DNA from: Citrobacter koseri ATCC BAA-895
Lineage (GTDB): Bacteria; Pseudomonadota; Gammaproteobacteria; Enterobacterales; Enterobacteriaceae
Length of the DNA: 64,000 nt
Assembly (NCBI RefSeq): GCF_000018045.1
Contig: NC_009792.1
Span: 4,464,001 to 4,528,000, forward strand
Reading direction: 5' to 3'
Below are positions 7,830 through 17,179 of the stretch, piece after piece. The notes beneath the pieces were generated by a model. It was not told the DNA's origin. It worked only from the letters and a program-made list of their open reading frames with translations, and ran no database searches. Numbering within the stretch: the stretch's first letter is position 1; each line of letters opens with the position of its first letter. The position numbers and the translations under genes are program-made.

Positions 7830-8210
7830 ATGAAACGACTCTTAATTTTAGCGGCGCTACTGCCGTTTTCCGGCTTTGCGCAGCCCATCAACACCATGAA
7901 TAACCCGAATCAGCCGGGGTATCAGATCCCGAGTCAACAGCGGATGCAAACCCAAATGCAGACGCAGCAGACCCAGCAGAAAGGAATGCTTAACCAGCAG
8001 TTAAAAACGCAGACCCAGCTTCAGCAACAGCATCTGCAAACGCAGATGAACAATAACGCGCAGCGGGTCCAGCAGGGCCAGGTGCGTGAGCAGGTTTTAC
8101 CAAACAACAATGGCGGTATGTTAAGCGGTGGAACCCGCCAGAGCAGCGGTCAGCAACATCTGCTGCCCCAGCGACAGAGTGGCGATATGCTCAATAACTC
8201 GCCGCAGTAA
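7830..8210 (+). CDS. yhhA: YhhA, Gln/Asn-rich secreted protein (DUF2756)
   Basis: 126 aa; E. coli YhhA has 146. A signal peptide (MKRLLILAALLPFSGFAQ) precedes a low-complexity region rich in Gln, Asn and Met (QRMQTQMQTQQTQQK). The function is unknown. The E. coli C-terminal tail is missing: the stop falls inside the last codons of the convergent ugpQ, so the two genes overlap by 20 bp at their 3' ends. AGGAGG lies nine bases before the ATG. Confidence 0.88.
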   Translation: MKRLLILAALLPFSGFAQPINTMNNPNQPGYQIPSQQRMQTQMQTQQTQQKGMLNQQLKTQTQLQQQHLQTQMNNNAQRVQQGQVREQVLPNNNGGMLSGGTRQSSGQQHLLPQRQSGDMLNNSPQ

Positions 8211-8940
8211 AATCCGGCCCAATCACATCAATGGCATCGGTACAGATGCAGTCCACGCCCCAGCGCAGCAGTTCCGCCGCGCGCTGGGGTTTGTTGACGG
8301 TGTAAACCAGAATGCGCAGTCCCGCCGCCCTGAGCGCTTTTACCCGTGCTTCATCGAGCAATTTATGGTTGAGATGAACAGAGACGCAGCCCAGTCGGGT
8401 CGTCAGCGCATGCCAGTCGTCACGCCAGTCATCCAGCAGTAAACCGCGCGGTAGCTCTGGTGCCGCCTGTTGCGCCGCTTCCAGGGCATCAATTTCAAAC
8501 GATGAAAGCAAAGGCGCGGTCATTCCAGACCACAGCTCCCGCGCCGCCAGCGCCACCACTTTCCCCGTCAATGGCCCGGTGCCGGTCGTCGGTTTAATTT
8601 CAATATTCGCCATCATGCCGTGCTCGCGGCAGCGTTCCGCTACCTGAGACAACAGCGGCAACGGCTCGCCTTTAAACTTGCCGCTAAACCAGCTCCCGGC
8701 ATCAACGCGCAGCAGATCCTGCCAGTTGACTTCCCCCGCCACGCCCCAGCCGTTACTGGTGCGCTCCAGGTTGTCGTCATGCAGCAGAAAGATCTCACCG
8801 TCTTTCGACAGCTTCACGTCAAACTCAACCATCGTGTGTCCGCACCGCGCCCCCACGTCAATCGCCGCCAGCGTGTTTTCCGGTGCGAGTTTTCCGCCAC
8901 CGCGATGCGCGACGATGTGGGGATAAGGCCAGTTACTCAT
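8191..8940 (-). CDS. ugpQ: Cytosolic glycerophosphodiester phosphodiesterase
   Basis: 249 aa (E. coli 247). A GDPD TIM-barrel enzyme: HRGGGKLAPENTLAA carries the catalytic His and Glu, and EFDVKLSKDGEIFLLHDDNL the Asp and second His. It splits glycerophosphodiesters into glycerol-3-phosphate and an alcohol, using substrates brought in by UgpBAEC. It has no signal peptide, as expected for the cytosolic enzyme (GlpQ is the periplasmic one). The ATG overlaps the ugpC stop (ATGA), so it is translationally coupled. Last gene of the ugp operon; its 3' end overlaps yhhA. Confidence 0.96.
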   Translation of the reverse strand: MSNWPYPHIVAHRGGGKLAPENTLAAIDVGARCGHTMVEFDVKLSKDGEIFLLHDDNLERTSNGWGVAGEVNWQDLLRVDAGSWFSGKFKGEPLPLLSQVAERCREHGMMANIEIKPTTGTGPLTGKVVALAARELWSGMTAPLLSSFEIDALEAAQQAAPELPRGLLLDDWRDDWHALTTRLGCVSVHLNHKLLDEARVKALRAAGLRILVYTVNKPQRAAELLRWGVDCICTDAIDVIGPDFTAASY

Positions 8941-10007
8941 ACTCGTTGTCCTGTTTCGCCATCGAAAAGATGCAGATGATTTTCCGGCAAATGCAGCCAT
9001 AGCGTGCCGCCTGCCGTCGGACGTTGCTGATGCGCCAGCCGCACGACCATTTTTTGATCGCCCCAGCGTCCGTGCGCCAGGTTATCCGCCCCCAGCATCT
9101 CCAGCGTGTCCATCACCAGCGGTACGCCGCCTTCCGCCTGCGAGCTTAGCGCAATATGCTCAGGACGGATACCCAGCGTCATTTTCCGCCCGGCATAGCG
9201 ACGATAGTTCCAGTTAACGGGCAGCGCCATCCCGCTCTCCAGCTCAAAATGGGTGCCTGCGGCGCTGATGCGCCCCTCCAGCAGGTTCATCGCCGGGCTG
9301 CCGATAAAGCTCGCCACAAAGCGGCTGGCGGGCTTCTCATACACCTCTACCGGCGTACCGATTTGCTCCGCCACGCCTTTGTTCATCACCATCACCCGCT
9401 GGGCGAGCGTCATCGCTTCGACCTGATCGTGCGTCACGTACAGCGAGGTGGTTTTCAGGCGGCGATGCAGATGTTGTAACTCAAGGCGCATCTGGACGCG
9501 CAATTTAGCGTCAAGGTTGGACAGCGGCTCATCAAACAGGAAGACGGCCGGATCGCGCACAATCGCACGCCCCATTGCCACACGCTGGCGCTGGCCGCCG
9601 GAAAGCTCGCGTGGACGGCGTTTGAGCAAACCGTCCAGCTCCAGAATCCGCGCCGCCTCTTTCACCCGTTCAGCAATATGCCCTTTGCCCATGCCGCGAA
9701 TCTTCAGCCCCCACGCCATGTTCTCCTCTACGCTCATGTGTGGGTAGAGCGCGTAGTTCTGGAACACCATCGCAATGCCCCTGTCTTTCGGCTCCATCTC
9801 CGTAACGCGCTGGCGGTCAATCCAGATATCGCCGCTCGTTACCCGCTCAAGCCCGGCCACCATACGCAGCAGCGTCGATTTACCGCAGCCGGACGGCCCA
9901 ACCATCACAATAAACTCGCCATCCGCCACATCCAGCGTTAACGGCTGTATGACCTGGGTTTTGCCGTCCCAGCTTTTGGTTACTGCCTGTAATTTCAAAC
10001 CAGCCAT
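8937..10007 (-). CDS. ugpC: UgpC, ATPase of the sn-glycerol-3-phosphate ABC importer
   Basis: 356 aa, E. coli length. Walker A GPSGCGKST, Q-loop FQNYALYPH, signature LSGGQRQRVAMGRA, Walker B VFLFDEP, H-loop VTHDQ, then the MalK-type C-terminal regulatory domain (TLGIRPEHI). It drives uptake through UgpA/UgpE. In E. coli this C-terminal domain senses phosphate status. Starts 8 bp after ugpE. Confidence 0.97.
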   Translation of the reverse strand: MAGLKLQAVTKSWDGKTQVIQPLTLDVADGEFIVMVGPSGCGKSTLLRMVAGLERVTSGDIWIDRQRVTEMEPKDRGIAMVFQNYALYPHMSVEENMAWGLKIRGMGKGHIAERVKEAARILELDGLLKRRPRELSGGQRQRVAMGRAIVRDPAVFLFDEPLSNLDAKLRVQMRLELQHLHRRLKTTSLYVTHDQVEAMTLAQRVMVMNKGVAEQIGTPVEVYEKPASRFVASFIGSPAMNLLEGRISAAGTHFELESGMALPVNWNYRRYAGRKMTLGIRPEHIALSSQAEGGVPLVMDTLEMLGADNLAHGRWGDQKMVVRLAHQQRPTAGGTLWLHLPENHLHLFDGETGQRV

Positions 10008-10015
10008 AAAATTTC

Positions 10016-10861
10016 CTACTTCTCACTGTCCACCAGGCCGCGTACAAACGCGCGCTGCATGGCTAAAACGATAACGACGGGGGGAATCAGGGTCAGCAGC
10101 ATCGCCGCCATCACCTGATTCCACTGAGTGGTGCCTTCCCCGGTGGCGATCATGCCTTTAATCCCCGCAACGGCGGTGCCGAGATCAACGTCGGTAATAA
10201 TCAGCAACGGCCACAGGTACTGGTTCCAGCCGTAGATGAAGGTGATGACGAACAGCGCCGCGAGATTGGTTTTCGACAGCGGCAGCACAATGTCGCGGAA
10301 AAAGCGCATCGGTGAAGCGCCGTCGATGCGCGCCGCTTCAATCAACTCGTCCGGCAGCGTCATAAAGAACTGGCGAAACAGAAAGGTGGCGGTCGCTGAG
10401 GCCATCAGCGGCAGGGTCAGACCCGCGTAGCTGTCGAGCATTTTCAGATTGGCAATCACTTCCACCGTCGGGAAAATACGCACCTCAACTGGCAGCATCA
10501 GGGTGATAAAGATCATCCAGAAAAACAGATTACGCAGCGGAAAACGAAACCAGACAATGGCAAACGCTGACAGCATAGAAACGGTAATTTTCCCCACCGT
10601 AATGCCAAAAGCCATGATGAAACTGTTAAGCATCATCAGCCAGAACGGCGCGCTGTTCACACCCACGCCGTTAACCCAGATCGTTGCCATGTTTTCCAGC
10701 AGATGCGTTCCGGGGATGAGCGTCATCGGCGTATCGAACACCGCGCGGTTGTCCAGCGTCGCCGCCACAAAGGCGACGTACAAGGGAAACAGGATCACCA
10801 CAATCCCCAGAATCAACATAGTGTGGCTGAATATCGTCAGCCCGCGACGGTTCTCAATCAT
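10016..10861 (-). CDS. ugpE: UgpE, permease of the glycerol-3-phosphate importer
   Basis: 281 aa. A MalG-type inner-membrane permease with about six membrane segments and the EAA loop EAARIDGASPMRFFRDIVLPLS that docks on UgpC. Its ATG overlaps the ugpA stop (ATGA). It pairs with UgpA to form the channel. Confidence 0.97.
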   Translation of the reverse strand: MIENRRGLTIFSHTMLILGIVVILFPLYVAFVAATLDNRAVFDTPMTLIPGTHLLENMATIWVNGVGVNSAPFWLMMLNSFIMAFGITVGKITVSMLSAFAIVWFRFPLRNLFFWMIFITLMLPVEVRIFPTVEVIANLKMLDSYAGLTLPLMASATATFLFRQFFMTLPDELIEAARIDGASPMRFFRDIVLPLSKTNLAALFVITFIYGWNQYLWPLLIITDVDLGTAVAGIKGMIATGEGTTQWNQVMAAMLLTLIPPVVIVLAMQRAFVRGLVDSEK

Positions 10862-11745
10862 TGGTAACGCACCTTACTTTCCACATAGCGGAACTGGATA
10901 ACCGTCAGAATGATGACGAGGAACATCAGCACCACCGACTGTGCGGCAGAGGCGGAGAGATCCAGTCCGGCAAAGCCTTCGCGGTAGATCTTATAAATCA
11001 GCGTGGTCGTCGCCTGTACCGGTCCGCCTGCGGTAGCGGCGTCGATCACCGGGAAGGTGTCGAAGAAGGCATACACCAGATTGACCACCAGCAGGAAGAA
11101 ACTCACCGGCGCAATCAGCGGTAGCGAAAGTTTAAAGAAGCGCCGAACCGGACCCGCCCCATCAATCGCTGCCGCTTCCGTCAGCGAGCGGGGAATGGAT
11201 TGCAACGCGGCAAAAAAGAACAGGAAGTTGTAACTAATCTGCTTCCAGACTGAAGCGAACACCACCAAAAACATGGCCTGGCCGCTGTGTTGCGCATGGT
11301 TCCAGTCATAGCCGAACCCGGCAAGAAAATGGGTGATTAGCCCGCGCCCGGGGTTGAACAGGAAGATCCACAGTACGGCGGCCACCGCTGGCGCAACGGC
11401 GTAAGGCAGCAGCATCAGCGTTTGATACAGGCGGCTTGCGCGTACCACGTAATCCACCAGCGCGGCGAAAAACAGCGAGACCAACAGGCCGCTTACCGTC
11501 ACCAGCGCACTGAATTTCATCGTCGTCCAGAAGGAGTCGAGGTAGTAGCTGTCATGGAATAAGGCGACAAAGTTATCCAGACCGACAAACTGGCTGGACA
11601 GCCCAAACGGATCGACGCTTTGCAGCGAATACCACAGCGCTTCGCCCGCAGGCCAGATAAAGAAAATGACGGTGATCGCCAGTTGCGGCGCAACCAGCAA
11701 ATACGGCAGCCAACGCGAGCGAAACACCGGACGGGATGATGACAT
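10858..11745 (-). CDS. ugpA: UgpA, permease of the glycerol-3-phosphate importer
   Basis: 295 aa. A MalF-type permease with six predicted membrane segments; the EAA loop reads EAAAIDGAGPVRRFFKLSLP. It forms the membrane channel with UgpE and receives substrate from UgpB. A REP pair lies between ugpB and this gene (11767-11836), where it could lower the amount of distal mRNA relative to ugpB. Confidence 0.97.
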   Translation of the reverse strand: MSSSRPVFRSRWLPYLLVAPQLAITVIFFIWPAGEALWYSLQSVDPFGLSSQFVGLDNFVALFHDSYYLDSFWTTMKFSALVTVSGLLVSLFFAALVDYVVRASRLYQTLMLLPYAVAPAVAAVLWIFLFNPGRGLITHFLAGFGYDWNHAQHSGQAMFLVVFASVWKQISYNFLFFFAALQSIPRSLTEAAAIDGAGPVRRFFKLSLPLIAPVSFFLLVVNLVYAFFDTFPVIDAATAGGPVQATTTLIYKIYREGFAGLDLSASAAQSVVLMFLVIILTVIQFRYVESKVRYQ

Positions 11746-11766
11746 GAAGATTTGATTCCTGAACAG

Positions 11767-11836
11767 TGCCGGGTGGCGGCTTCGCCTTACCCGGCCTACG
11801 GTCTTGTAGGCCCGGTAAGCGCAGCGCCTCCGGGCA
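11767..11836. repeat. REP pair between ugpB and ugpA
   Basis: GCCGGGTGGCGGC...CTTACCCGGCCTAC followed by the inverted unit GTAGGCCCGGTAAGC...CCTCCGGGC. Such elements inside operons often protect upstream mRNA from 3' exonucleases. Confidence 0.9.
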
Positions 11837-11845
11837 TATCATGCG

Positions 11846-13162
11846 TTACGATTTCGTTGACTGCTCAAAGCGACGCAGCAGCTGATTACCACGCTCAACG
11901 GCGGCATCCAGCGCCTGCTGCGGGGATTTCTTCCCGGTCCACACGCTTTCCAGTTCCTCATCCACAATGGTGCGGATCTGCGGCATGTTGCCCAGACGCA
12001 GACCTTTGGTGAACGGCAACGGCGGCTTGTTCAGCATCTGGCGCGTGGCAATATCCGCACCGGGGTTCTTGTCATAGAATCCCTGCTCGCGGGTCAGGTC
12101 GTAAGCCGCTTTGGTGATCGGCAGATAGCCGGTTTTCTGATGCCATTCAGCAGCATTTTCCGGCTTCGCCAGGAAGTCGAGGAATTTCGCCACGCCGGTG
12201 TAGGTCTCTTTGTCTTTACCCTGCATCACCCACAGGCTCGCCCCGCCGATAATGGCGTTTTGCGGCGCATCTTTGGCATCCGCGTCATAAGGCATCATGC
12301 CTACGCCGTAATTAAATTTGGCGTAGTGGCGGATATCCGCCAGAGAACCGGAAGAGGCAGTGGTGATGGCGCAATCGCCGTTGTAGAACTTCTCAGTGGA
12401 TTCGTCTTTACGCCCGAAGTAGCTGAAATCACCCTTCTTGTTCAGTTCTTCCAGCAGCGCGATATGTTTCACCTGCTCCGGCTTGTTAAATTCCAGCACC
12501 GCGTCAGTACCGTCAAAGCCGTTATTTTGGGTAGCGACCGGCAGGCCGTGCCAGGCGCTGAAGTTTTCAATCTGAATCCAGCCCTGCCAGCCGCTGGCGT
12601 AGCCGCACTTCATTCCCGCCGCCTTCAGCTTTGCGGTGTACTCCGCCAGATCCTGCCAGGTTTTCGGCGGCTGCTCTGGATCTAAACCGGCTTTTTTGAA
12701 AGCGTCTTTGTTGTAGTACAGCACCGGTGTGGAGCTGTTAAACGGCTGGGACAACAGATGTCCGCTTTTGGAATCGGTGTAGTAACCGGACACCGTCGGT
12801 ACAAACTGCGACTCATCGAAACTGATGCCCGCGTCGCTGAACACTTCATAGACCGGTTTAATCGCTTTCGACGCCATCATGGTCGCGGTGCCGACTTCAT
12901 AAACCTGCAACAGCGCCGGAGCGTTACCGGTACGAAACGCGGCGATACCTGCGCTCAGGCTCTGTTCATAGTTGCCCTTATACACCGGCACAATCTTGTA
13001 ATCAGGATTGGCCGCATTGAAACGTTGCGCCAGAGAATCAACCTCTTTCCCCAGCTCGCCTTCCATAGAATGCCAGAATGGAATGGTGGTAACGGCCATG
13101 GCGTTTCCCACGAATGCCAGGCTTAACGCCAGTCCTAACGCTGTATGTCGTAACGATGTCAT
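11846..13162 (-). CDS. ugpB: UgpB, periplasmic sn-glycerol-3-phosphate binding protein
   Basis: 438 aa, E. coli length. The signal peptide ends at VGNAMA; the mature protein begins VTTIPFWHSMEGELG, typical of the family. It binds glycerol-3-phosphate and glycerophosphodiesters and delivers them to UgpA/E. The ATG at 13162 (after AAGAGAGA) was chosen over an upstream in-frame GTG/ATG near 13231. First gene of ugpBAECQ, behind a Pho-box array. Confidence 0.97.
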   Translation of the reverse strand: MTSLRHTALGLALSLAFVGNAMAVTTIPFWHSMEGELGKEVDSLAQRFNAANPDYKIVPVYKGNYEQSLSAGIAAFRTGNAPALLQVYEVGTATMMASKAIKPVYEVFSDAGISFDESQFVPTVSGYYTDSKSGHLLSQPFNSSTPVLYYNKDAFKKAGLDPEQPPKTWQDLAEYTAKLKAAGMKCGYASGWQGWIQIENFSAWHGLPVATQNNGFDGTDAVLEFNKPEQVKHIALLEELNKKGDFSYFGRKDESTEKFYNGDCAITTASSGSLADIRHYAKFNYGVGMMPYDADAKDAPQNAIIGGASLWVMQGKDKETYTGVAKFLDFLAKPENAAEWHQKTGYLPITKAAYDLTREQGFYDKNPGADIATRQMLNKPPLPFTKGLRLGNMPQIRTIVDEELESVWTGKKSPQQALDAAVERGNQLLRRFEQSTKS

Positions 13163-13226
13163 TCGCTTATCTCTCTTGTTGTGCCGGATGCGCGATATCA
13201 CGCGTTTTATGCTCGCGAGGTAACAT

Positions 13227-13277
13227 GACATGCGCGAATGACAGAAAAATAACTTTTTAGTTACAAATAAATGACAG
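13227..13277 (-). promoter_or_regulatory. Pho-box array of the ugp promoter
   Basis: On the minus strand five consecutive 11-bp units run from 13277: CTGTCATttat, TTGTAACtaaa, AAGTTATtttt, CTGTCATtcgc, GCATGTC. Units 1 and 4 match the PhoB half-site CTGTCAT exactly and unit 2 closely. Spacing between the two exact copies is 33 bp, three PhoB periods. In E. coli ugpB is activated by PhoB during phosphate starvation. Confidence 0.8.
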
Positions 13278-13341
13278 CCAAACGTCAGCAGGATGATAAG
13301 AAGATGATGGAATGGTGAAGATAATATGGAAGAAACAAAAA

Positions 13342-13411
13342 GCCGGGTGGCGGCTTCGCCTTACCCGGCCTACAGGATCGAGTAGGCCCGGTAAGCGTAG
13401 CGCCACCGGGC
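13342..13411. repeat. REP pair between livF and ugpB
   Basis: GCCGGGTGGCGGC...TTACCCGGCCTAC and the inverted GTAGGCCCGGTAAGC...CCACCGGGC, downstream of livF and upstream of the ugp promoter. Confidence 0.9.
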
Positions 13412-13422
13412 ACACAGATGGT

Positions 13423-14136
13423 TTAGCCTCCGAGGTATGCGCTGCGCACCGCTTCGTTGGCCAGCAACGCATCGCCGGTATCTTCCAGCACCACATGACC
13501 GTTTTCCAGCACGTAGCCGCGATCCGCCAGCTTCAGCGCCTGATTCGCGTTCTGCTCGACGAGGAAGATGGTCATTCCCTGCTCGCGCAGCTGTTCGATG
13601 GTATCGAAAATCTGCTGGATAATGATCGGCGCCAGACCCAGGGACGGTTCATCCAGCAGCAGCAAACGCGGCTGGCTCATCAATGCACGACCAATCGCCA
13701 GCATCTGCTGTTCACCGCCGGACATGGTGCCCGCACGCTGGATACGACGCTCATGCAAACGCGGGAACAGCGCGTAAACCCACTTAATGCGCTCCTGAAA
13801 CTGGTCGCGCTCGGCGAAAAAACCGCCCATCGCCAGGTTCTCTTCTACCGTCATACGAGAAAAAACGCGACGCCCTTCCGGGACAATCGCCACCGCTTCA
13901 CGCATGATTTTCGCCGTCTGCCAGTCGGTAATGTCTTTACCATCAAACACAATCCGACCGCTGGTGGCGCGCGGATCGCCGCATAACGTGCCGAGCAGCG
14001 TGGTTTTACCCGCGCCGTTGGCGCCAATCAGGGTGACGATTTCTCCCTGACGAATATGCAGGCTCACCTCGTGCAGCGCCTGGATTTTGCCGTAGTGGGC
14101 ACTGACTTTGTCAAAGGACAACATGACTTTTTCCAT
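13423..14136 (-). CDS. livF: LivF, ATPase of the branched-chain amino acid importer
   Basis: 237 aa from the ATG at 14136, as in E. coli (MEKVMLSFDKVSAHYG). Walker A GANGAGKTT, signature MSGGEQQMLAIGRA, Walker B LLLLDEPSLG. It powers the LivHM channel together with LivG. An alternative ATG at 14154 overlaps the livG stop (TAATG) and would add six residues. Last gene of livKHMGF. Confidence 0.96.
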   Translation of the reverse strand: MEKVMLSFDKVSAHYGKIQALHEVSLHIRQGEIVTLIGANGAGKTTLLGTLCGDPRATSGRIVFDGKDITDWQTAKIMREAVAIVPEGRRVFSRMTVEENLAMGGFFAERDQFQERIKWVYALFPRLHERRIQRAGTMSGGEQQMLAIGRALMSQPRLLLLDEPSLGLAPIIIQQIFDTIEQLREQGMTIFLVEQNANQALKLADRGYVLENGHVVLEDTGDALLANEAVRSAYLGG

Positions 14137-14153
14137 CTTATGCGTCACCACCA

Positions 14154-14921
14154 TTATGCTTCACCTAAATAGGCGCGGATCACGTCCGGGTTGTTGCGAA
14201 CTTCTTCCGGCGTCCCGTTCGCCAGCGGCGTTCCCTGGTTCACCACGTAAATGCGATCGGAAATCCCCATCACCAGCTTCATATCATGCTCAATCAGCAG
14301 AATGGTGGTGTTGTGATGATTACGCAGCTCCGCAATTAATTCGTCCAGCTCTTTGGTCTCTTTCGGGTTCAGACCCGCCGCCGGTTCATCCAGCATCAGG
14401 ATCTCCGGCTGCGTCACCATGCAGCGGGCGATCTCCAGACGACGCTGGTCGCCGTAGGCCAGGTTGCTGGCCTGGCGGTTGGCGTGCTCCAGCAGGCCGA
14501 TACGCTCCAGCCAGGTGGCGGCACGATCGAGCGCTTCACTCTGCGCCCGACGGAACGCCCGAGTCTTCAACAGACCCGAAAAGACGCCGGTTTTCAACTG
14601 CTGATGTTGCGCAACCAGCAGGTTTTCAATCACCGTCATCTCACGGAACAGGCGGACGTGCTGGAAGGTACGCACCACGCCCATACGGGCAATCTGCTGA
14701 CCCGGCAGCCCTTCCAGATGCTGATCGCGCAGCATAATGGTGCCGCCGGTCGGTTTATAGAAACCGGTCAGGCAGTTAAAGACCGTGGTTTTCCCGGCGC
14801 CGTTTGGCCCGATCAATGAGACGATTTCGCGTGGATGCAACTCCAGTTCAACGTTGTTTACCGCCAGCAGACCGCCAAAGCGCATCATCAGGCCGTTAAC
14901 GGATAATAATGGCTGACTCAT
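14154..14921 (-). CDS. livG: LivG, ATPase of the branched-chain amino acid importer
   Basis: 255 aa. Walker A GPNGAGKTT, signature LAYGDQRRLEIARCM (the variant typical of LivG), Walker B LMLDEPAAGLNP. It pairs with LivF. Its ATG overlaps the livM stop (ATGA). Confidence 0.97.
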   Translation of the reverse strand: MSQPLLSVNGLMMRFGGLLAVNNVELELHPREIVSLIGPNGAGKTTVFNCLTGFYKPTGGTIMLRDQHLEGLPGQQIARMGVVRTFQHVRLFREMTVIENLLVAQHQQLKTGVFSGLLKTRAFRRAQSEALDRAATWLERIGLLEHANRQASNLAYGDQRRLEIARCMVTQPEILMLDEPAAGLNPKETKELDELIAELRNHHNTTILLIEHDMKLVMGISDRIYVVNQGTPLANGTPEEVRNNPDVIRAYLGEA

Positions 14922-16195
14922 GCCTGCTCTCCTTTCGCTTCCCCGTTTTTCAGTTTCAACTGCGGACGGGTCATCGGCAGCAAGCCCTGCGGACGCCAGA
15001 TCATCATCAGTACCATCAAACCACCGAGCATCAACATGCTGTATTCGTTGAAGTCACGCATTAGCTCGCGCGATACCACCAGCAGGATAGCGGCGAGAAT
15101 AACCGCGAACTGCGAACCCATGCCGCCAAGCACCACAATCGCCAGTACAAAAGCGGATTCGGCAAAGGTGAACGACTCCGGGCTGACAAAGCCCTGGCGC
15201 GCGGCGAACAGCGTTCCGGCGAACCCCGCAAACGCGGCGCTGATGGTAAACGCCGTCAGCTTAATGCGCGTCGGGCTTAAGCCTAATGAACGGCAGGCAA
15301 TTTCATCTTCACGCAGCGCTTCCCATGCCCGCCCCAGCGGCATACGCAGCAGACGGTTGATCACAAACAGCGAGAAGACGACCAGCAGCAACGCCACCAG
15401 GTAAAGCCAAATCACGCGGTCGGATGGATCGTATTTCACGCCGAAGAAGTTGCTGAAGGTATCCCAGCCGCCTTCACGGGCGGTACGGCTGAACTCCAGA
15501 CCGAAGAATGTCGGTTTCGGGATCTGGCTGATACCGTTCGGCCCGCCGGTCACTTCGGTGTTATTGAGCAGCAGGATGCGCACAATCTCGCCAAAGCCTA
15601 AGGTCACAATCGCCAGGTAGTCGCCGCGCAGGCGCAATACCGGGAAGCCGAGCAGGAAGCCCGCCGCCGCCGCAACCAGCCCCGCCAGCGGCAGGCAGGT
15701 CCAGAACCCCAGACCGTAATAGTGGTTCAGCAACGCGAAGGTATACGCGCCAATGGCGTAGAAACCGCCGTAGCCCAGCACCAGCAGACCAGACAGCCCC
15801 ACCACCACGTTCAGCCCAAGACCGAGGATGATATAAATCATGGTCAGCGTGGCGATATCAACGGTGCCGCGCGACACCATAAACGGCCACACAACGGCGA
15901 TGACCAGCAGCGCAATCAGGAACAGCTTCTGCTTCACGGTTGAGCCATCAATCGCTGGCAGAACAAATTTAGGCCCAGAAATGCCCTTCAGGCTTTTCTG
16001 GAAAATCGGTCGCAGCAACTGGAAGAAAAAGACCACGGCAGTACCGATAAACACCCACTGCCAGCGAATATCCGCAGCAGTCCCCACCACCAGTTTGGTG
16101 CCATCGAGTTCCAGTTGAACGCCCATAAAGACGCCCGCCAGTACGAAGAACATGGCGGCAGAGAGCAGCGCCATCGCAAAATGCATCGGTTTCAT
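14918..16195 (-). CDS. livM: LivM, permease of the branched-chain amino acid importer
   Basis: 425 aa, full length. A hydrophobic N-terminal extension of about 90 residues precedes the LivM permease core, with the docking loop LREDEIACRSLGLSPTRIKLTAF. It forms the channel with LivH. It overlaps livH by four bases (ATGA). Confidence 0.97.
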   Translation of the reverse strand: MKPMHFAMALLSAAMFFVLAGVFMGVQLELDGTKLVVGTAADIRWQWVFIGTAVVFFFQLLRPIFQKSLKGISGPKFVLPAIDGSTVKQKLFLIALLVIAVVWPFMVSRGTVDIATLTMIYIILGLGLNVVVGLSGLLVLGYGGFYAIGAYTFALLNHYYGLGFWTCLPLAGLVAAAAGFLLGFPVLRLRGDYLAIVTLGFGEIVRILLLNNTEVTGGPNGISQIPKPTFFGLEFSRTAREGGWDTFSNFFGVKYDPSDRVIWLYLVALLLVVFSLFVINRLLRMPLGRAWEALREDEIACRSLGLSPTRIKLTAFTISAAFAGFAGTLFAARQGFVSPESFTFAESAFVLAIVVLGGMGSQFAVILAAILLVVSRELMRDFNEYSMLMLGGLMVLMMIWRPQGLLPMTRPQLKLKNGEAKGEQA

Positions 16196-17118
16196 ACTTT
16201 CTCTACCTCCGGGCGGCCCAGGATACCGGTCGGCATGACCAGCAGCACCAGAATCAGCAGCGCAAACGACACCACATCTTTATATTCGGTACTCAGGTAC
16301 GCAGAGGAGAGCGCTTCGGCGACGCCCAGAATCAGGCCGCCAATCATCGCGCCAGGAATGCTGCCGATGCCGCCAAGCACCGCGGCGGTGAAGGCCTTCA
16401 TCCCGGCCATAAAGCCAATATACGGGTTGATAACGCCATAGAACTGACCGAGCAGCACGCCCGCCACCGCCGCCATCGCCGCGCCAATCACAAAGGTCAG
16501 CGCAATCACGCGGTCGGTATTAATGCCCAGCAGACTCGCCATTTTCAGGTCTTCCGCACAGGCGCGGCAGGCGCGTCCCATACGGGAGTAACGGATGAAC
16601 AGCGTCAGCGCCAGCATCGCCAGGAAAGTGACGATCCAGATGACCAACTGCATGGTGGTAATGCTGGCGGCGAAGTTCTCGCTGCTGCCGATAATCCACT
16701 GGCCGTTAAACAAACTGGGGAGCGCCACGTCACGCGAACCTTCGGTAAGACTGACGTAGTTTTGCAGGAAAATAGACATCCCGATCGCGGAGATGAGCGC
16801 AATCAGTCGCTTGGAACTGCGCACTGGCCGATAGGCCACCCGTTCAATACTCCAGCCATAGGCGCTGGCGATAATGATAGCCCCGACGAACCCGGCGGCG
16901 ACCAGCAGCCAGCTGGTATCAATGCCCATCATCATCAGCGCGGCGATGATCATGAAAGAGACATAGCTGCCGATCATATAGACCTCGCCGTGGGCGAAGT
17001 TGATCATGCCGATAATGCCGTAAACCATCGTATAGCCGATAGCGATCAGCGCATAAGTGCTTCCCAGCGTGACGCCGTTAAACATCTGCTGCAAGAAATA
17101 GAGAAACTGCTCGGACAT
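16192..17118 (-). CDS. livH: LivH, permease of the branched-chain amino acid importer
   Basis: 308 aa. Membrane segments throughout; the family motif GSTYALIAIGYTMVYGIIGMIN is near residue 20, and the docking loop CAEDLKMASLLGINTDRVIAL is present. Partner of LivM, serving both LivJ and LivK. It lies 61 bp after livK. Confidence 0.97.
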   Translation of the reverse strand: MSEQFLYFLQQMFNGVTLGSTYALIAIGYTMVYGIIGMINFAHGEVYMIGSYVSFMIIAALMMMGIDTSWLLVAAGFVGAIIIASAYGWSIERVAYRPVRSSKRLIALISAIGMSIFLQNYVSLTEGSRDVALPSLFNGQWIIGSSENFAASITTMQLVIWIVTFLAMLALTLFIRYSRMGRACRACAEDLKMASLLGINTDRVIALTFVIGAAMAAVAGVLLGQFYGVINPYIGFMAGMKAFTAAVLGGIGSIPGAMIGGLILGVAEALSSAYLSTEYKDVVSFALLILVLLVMPTGILGRPEVEKV

Positions 17119-17179
17119 AAGGTAACCTTTCTCAACCCGCCCGTTTTGCGCGGGCGGAGGGATAACTTGTCTTCAGGCG

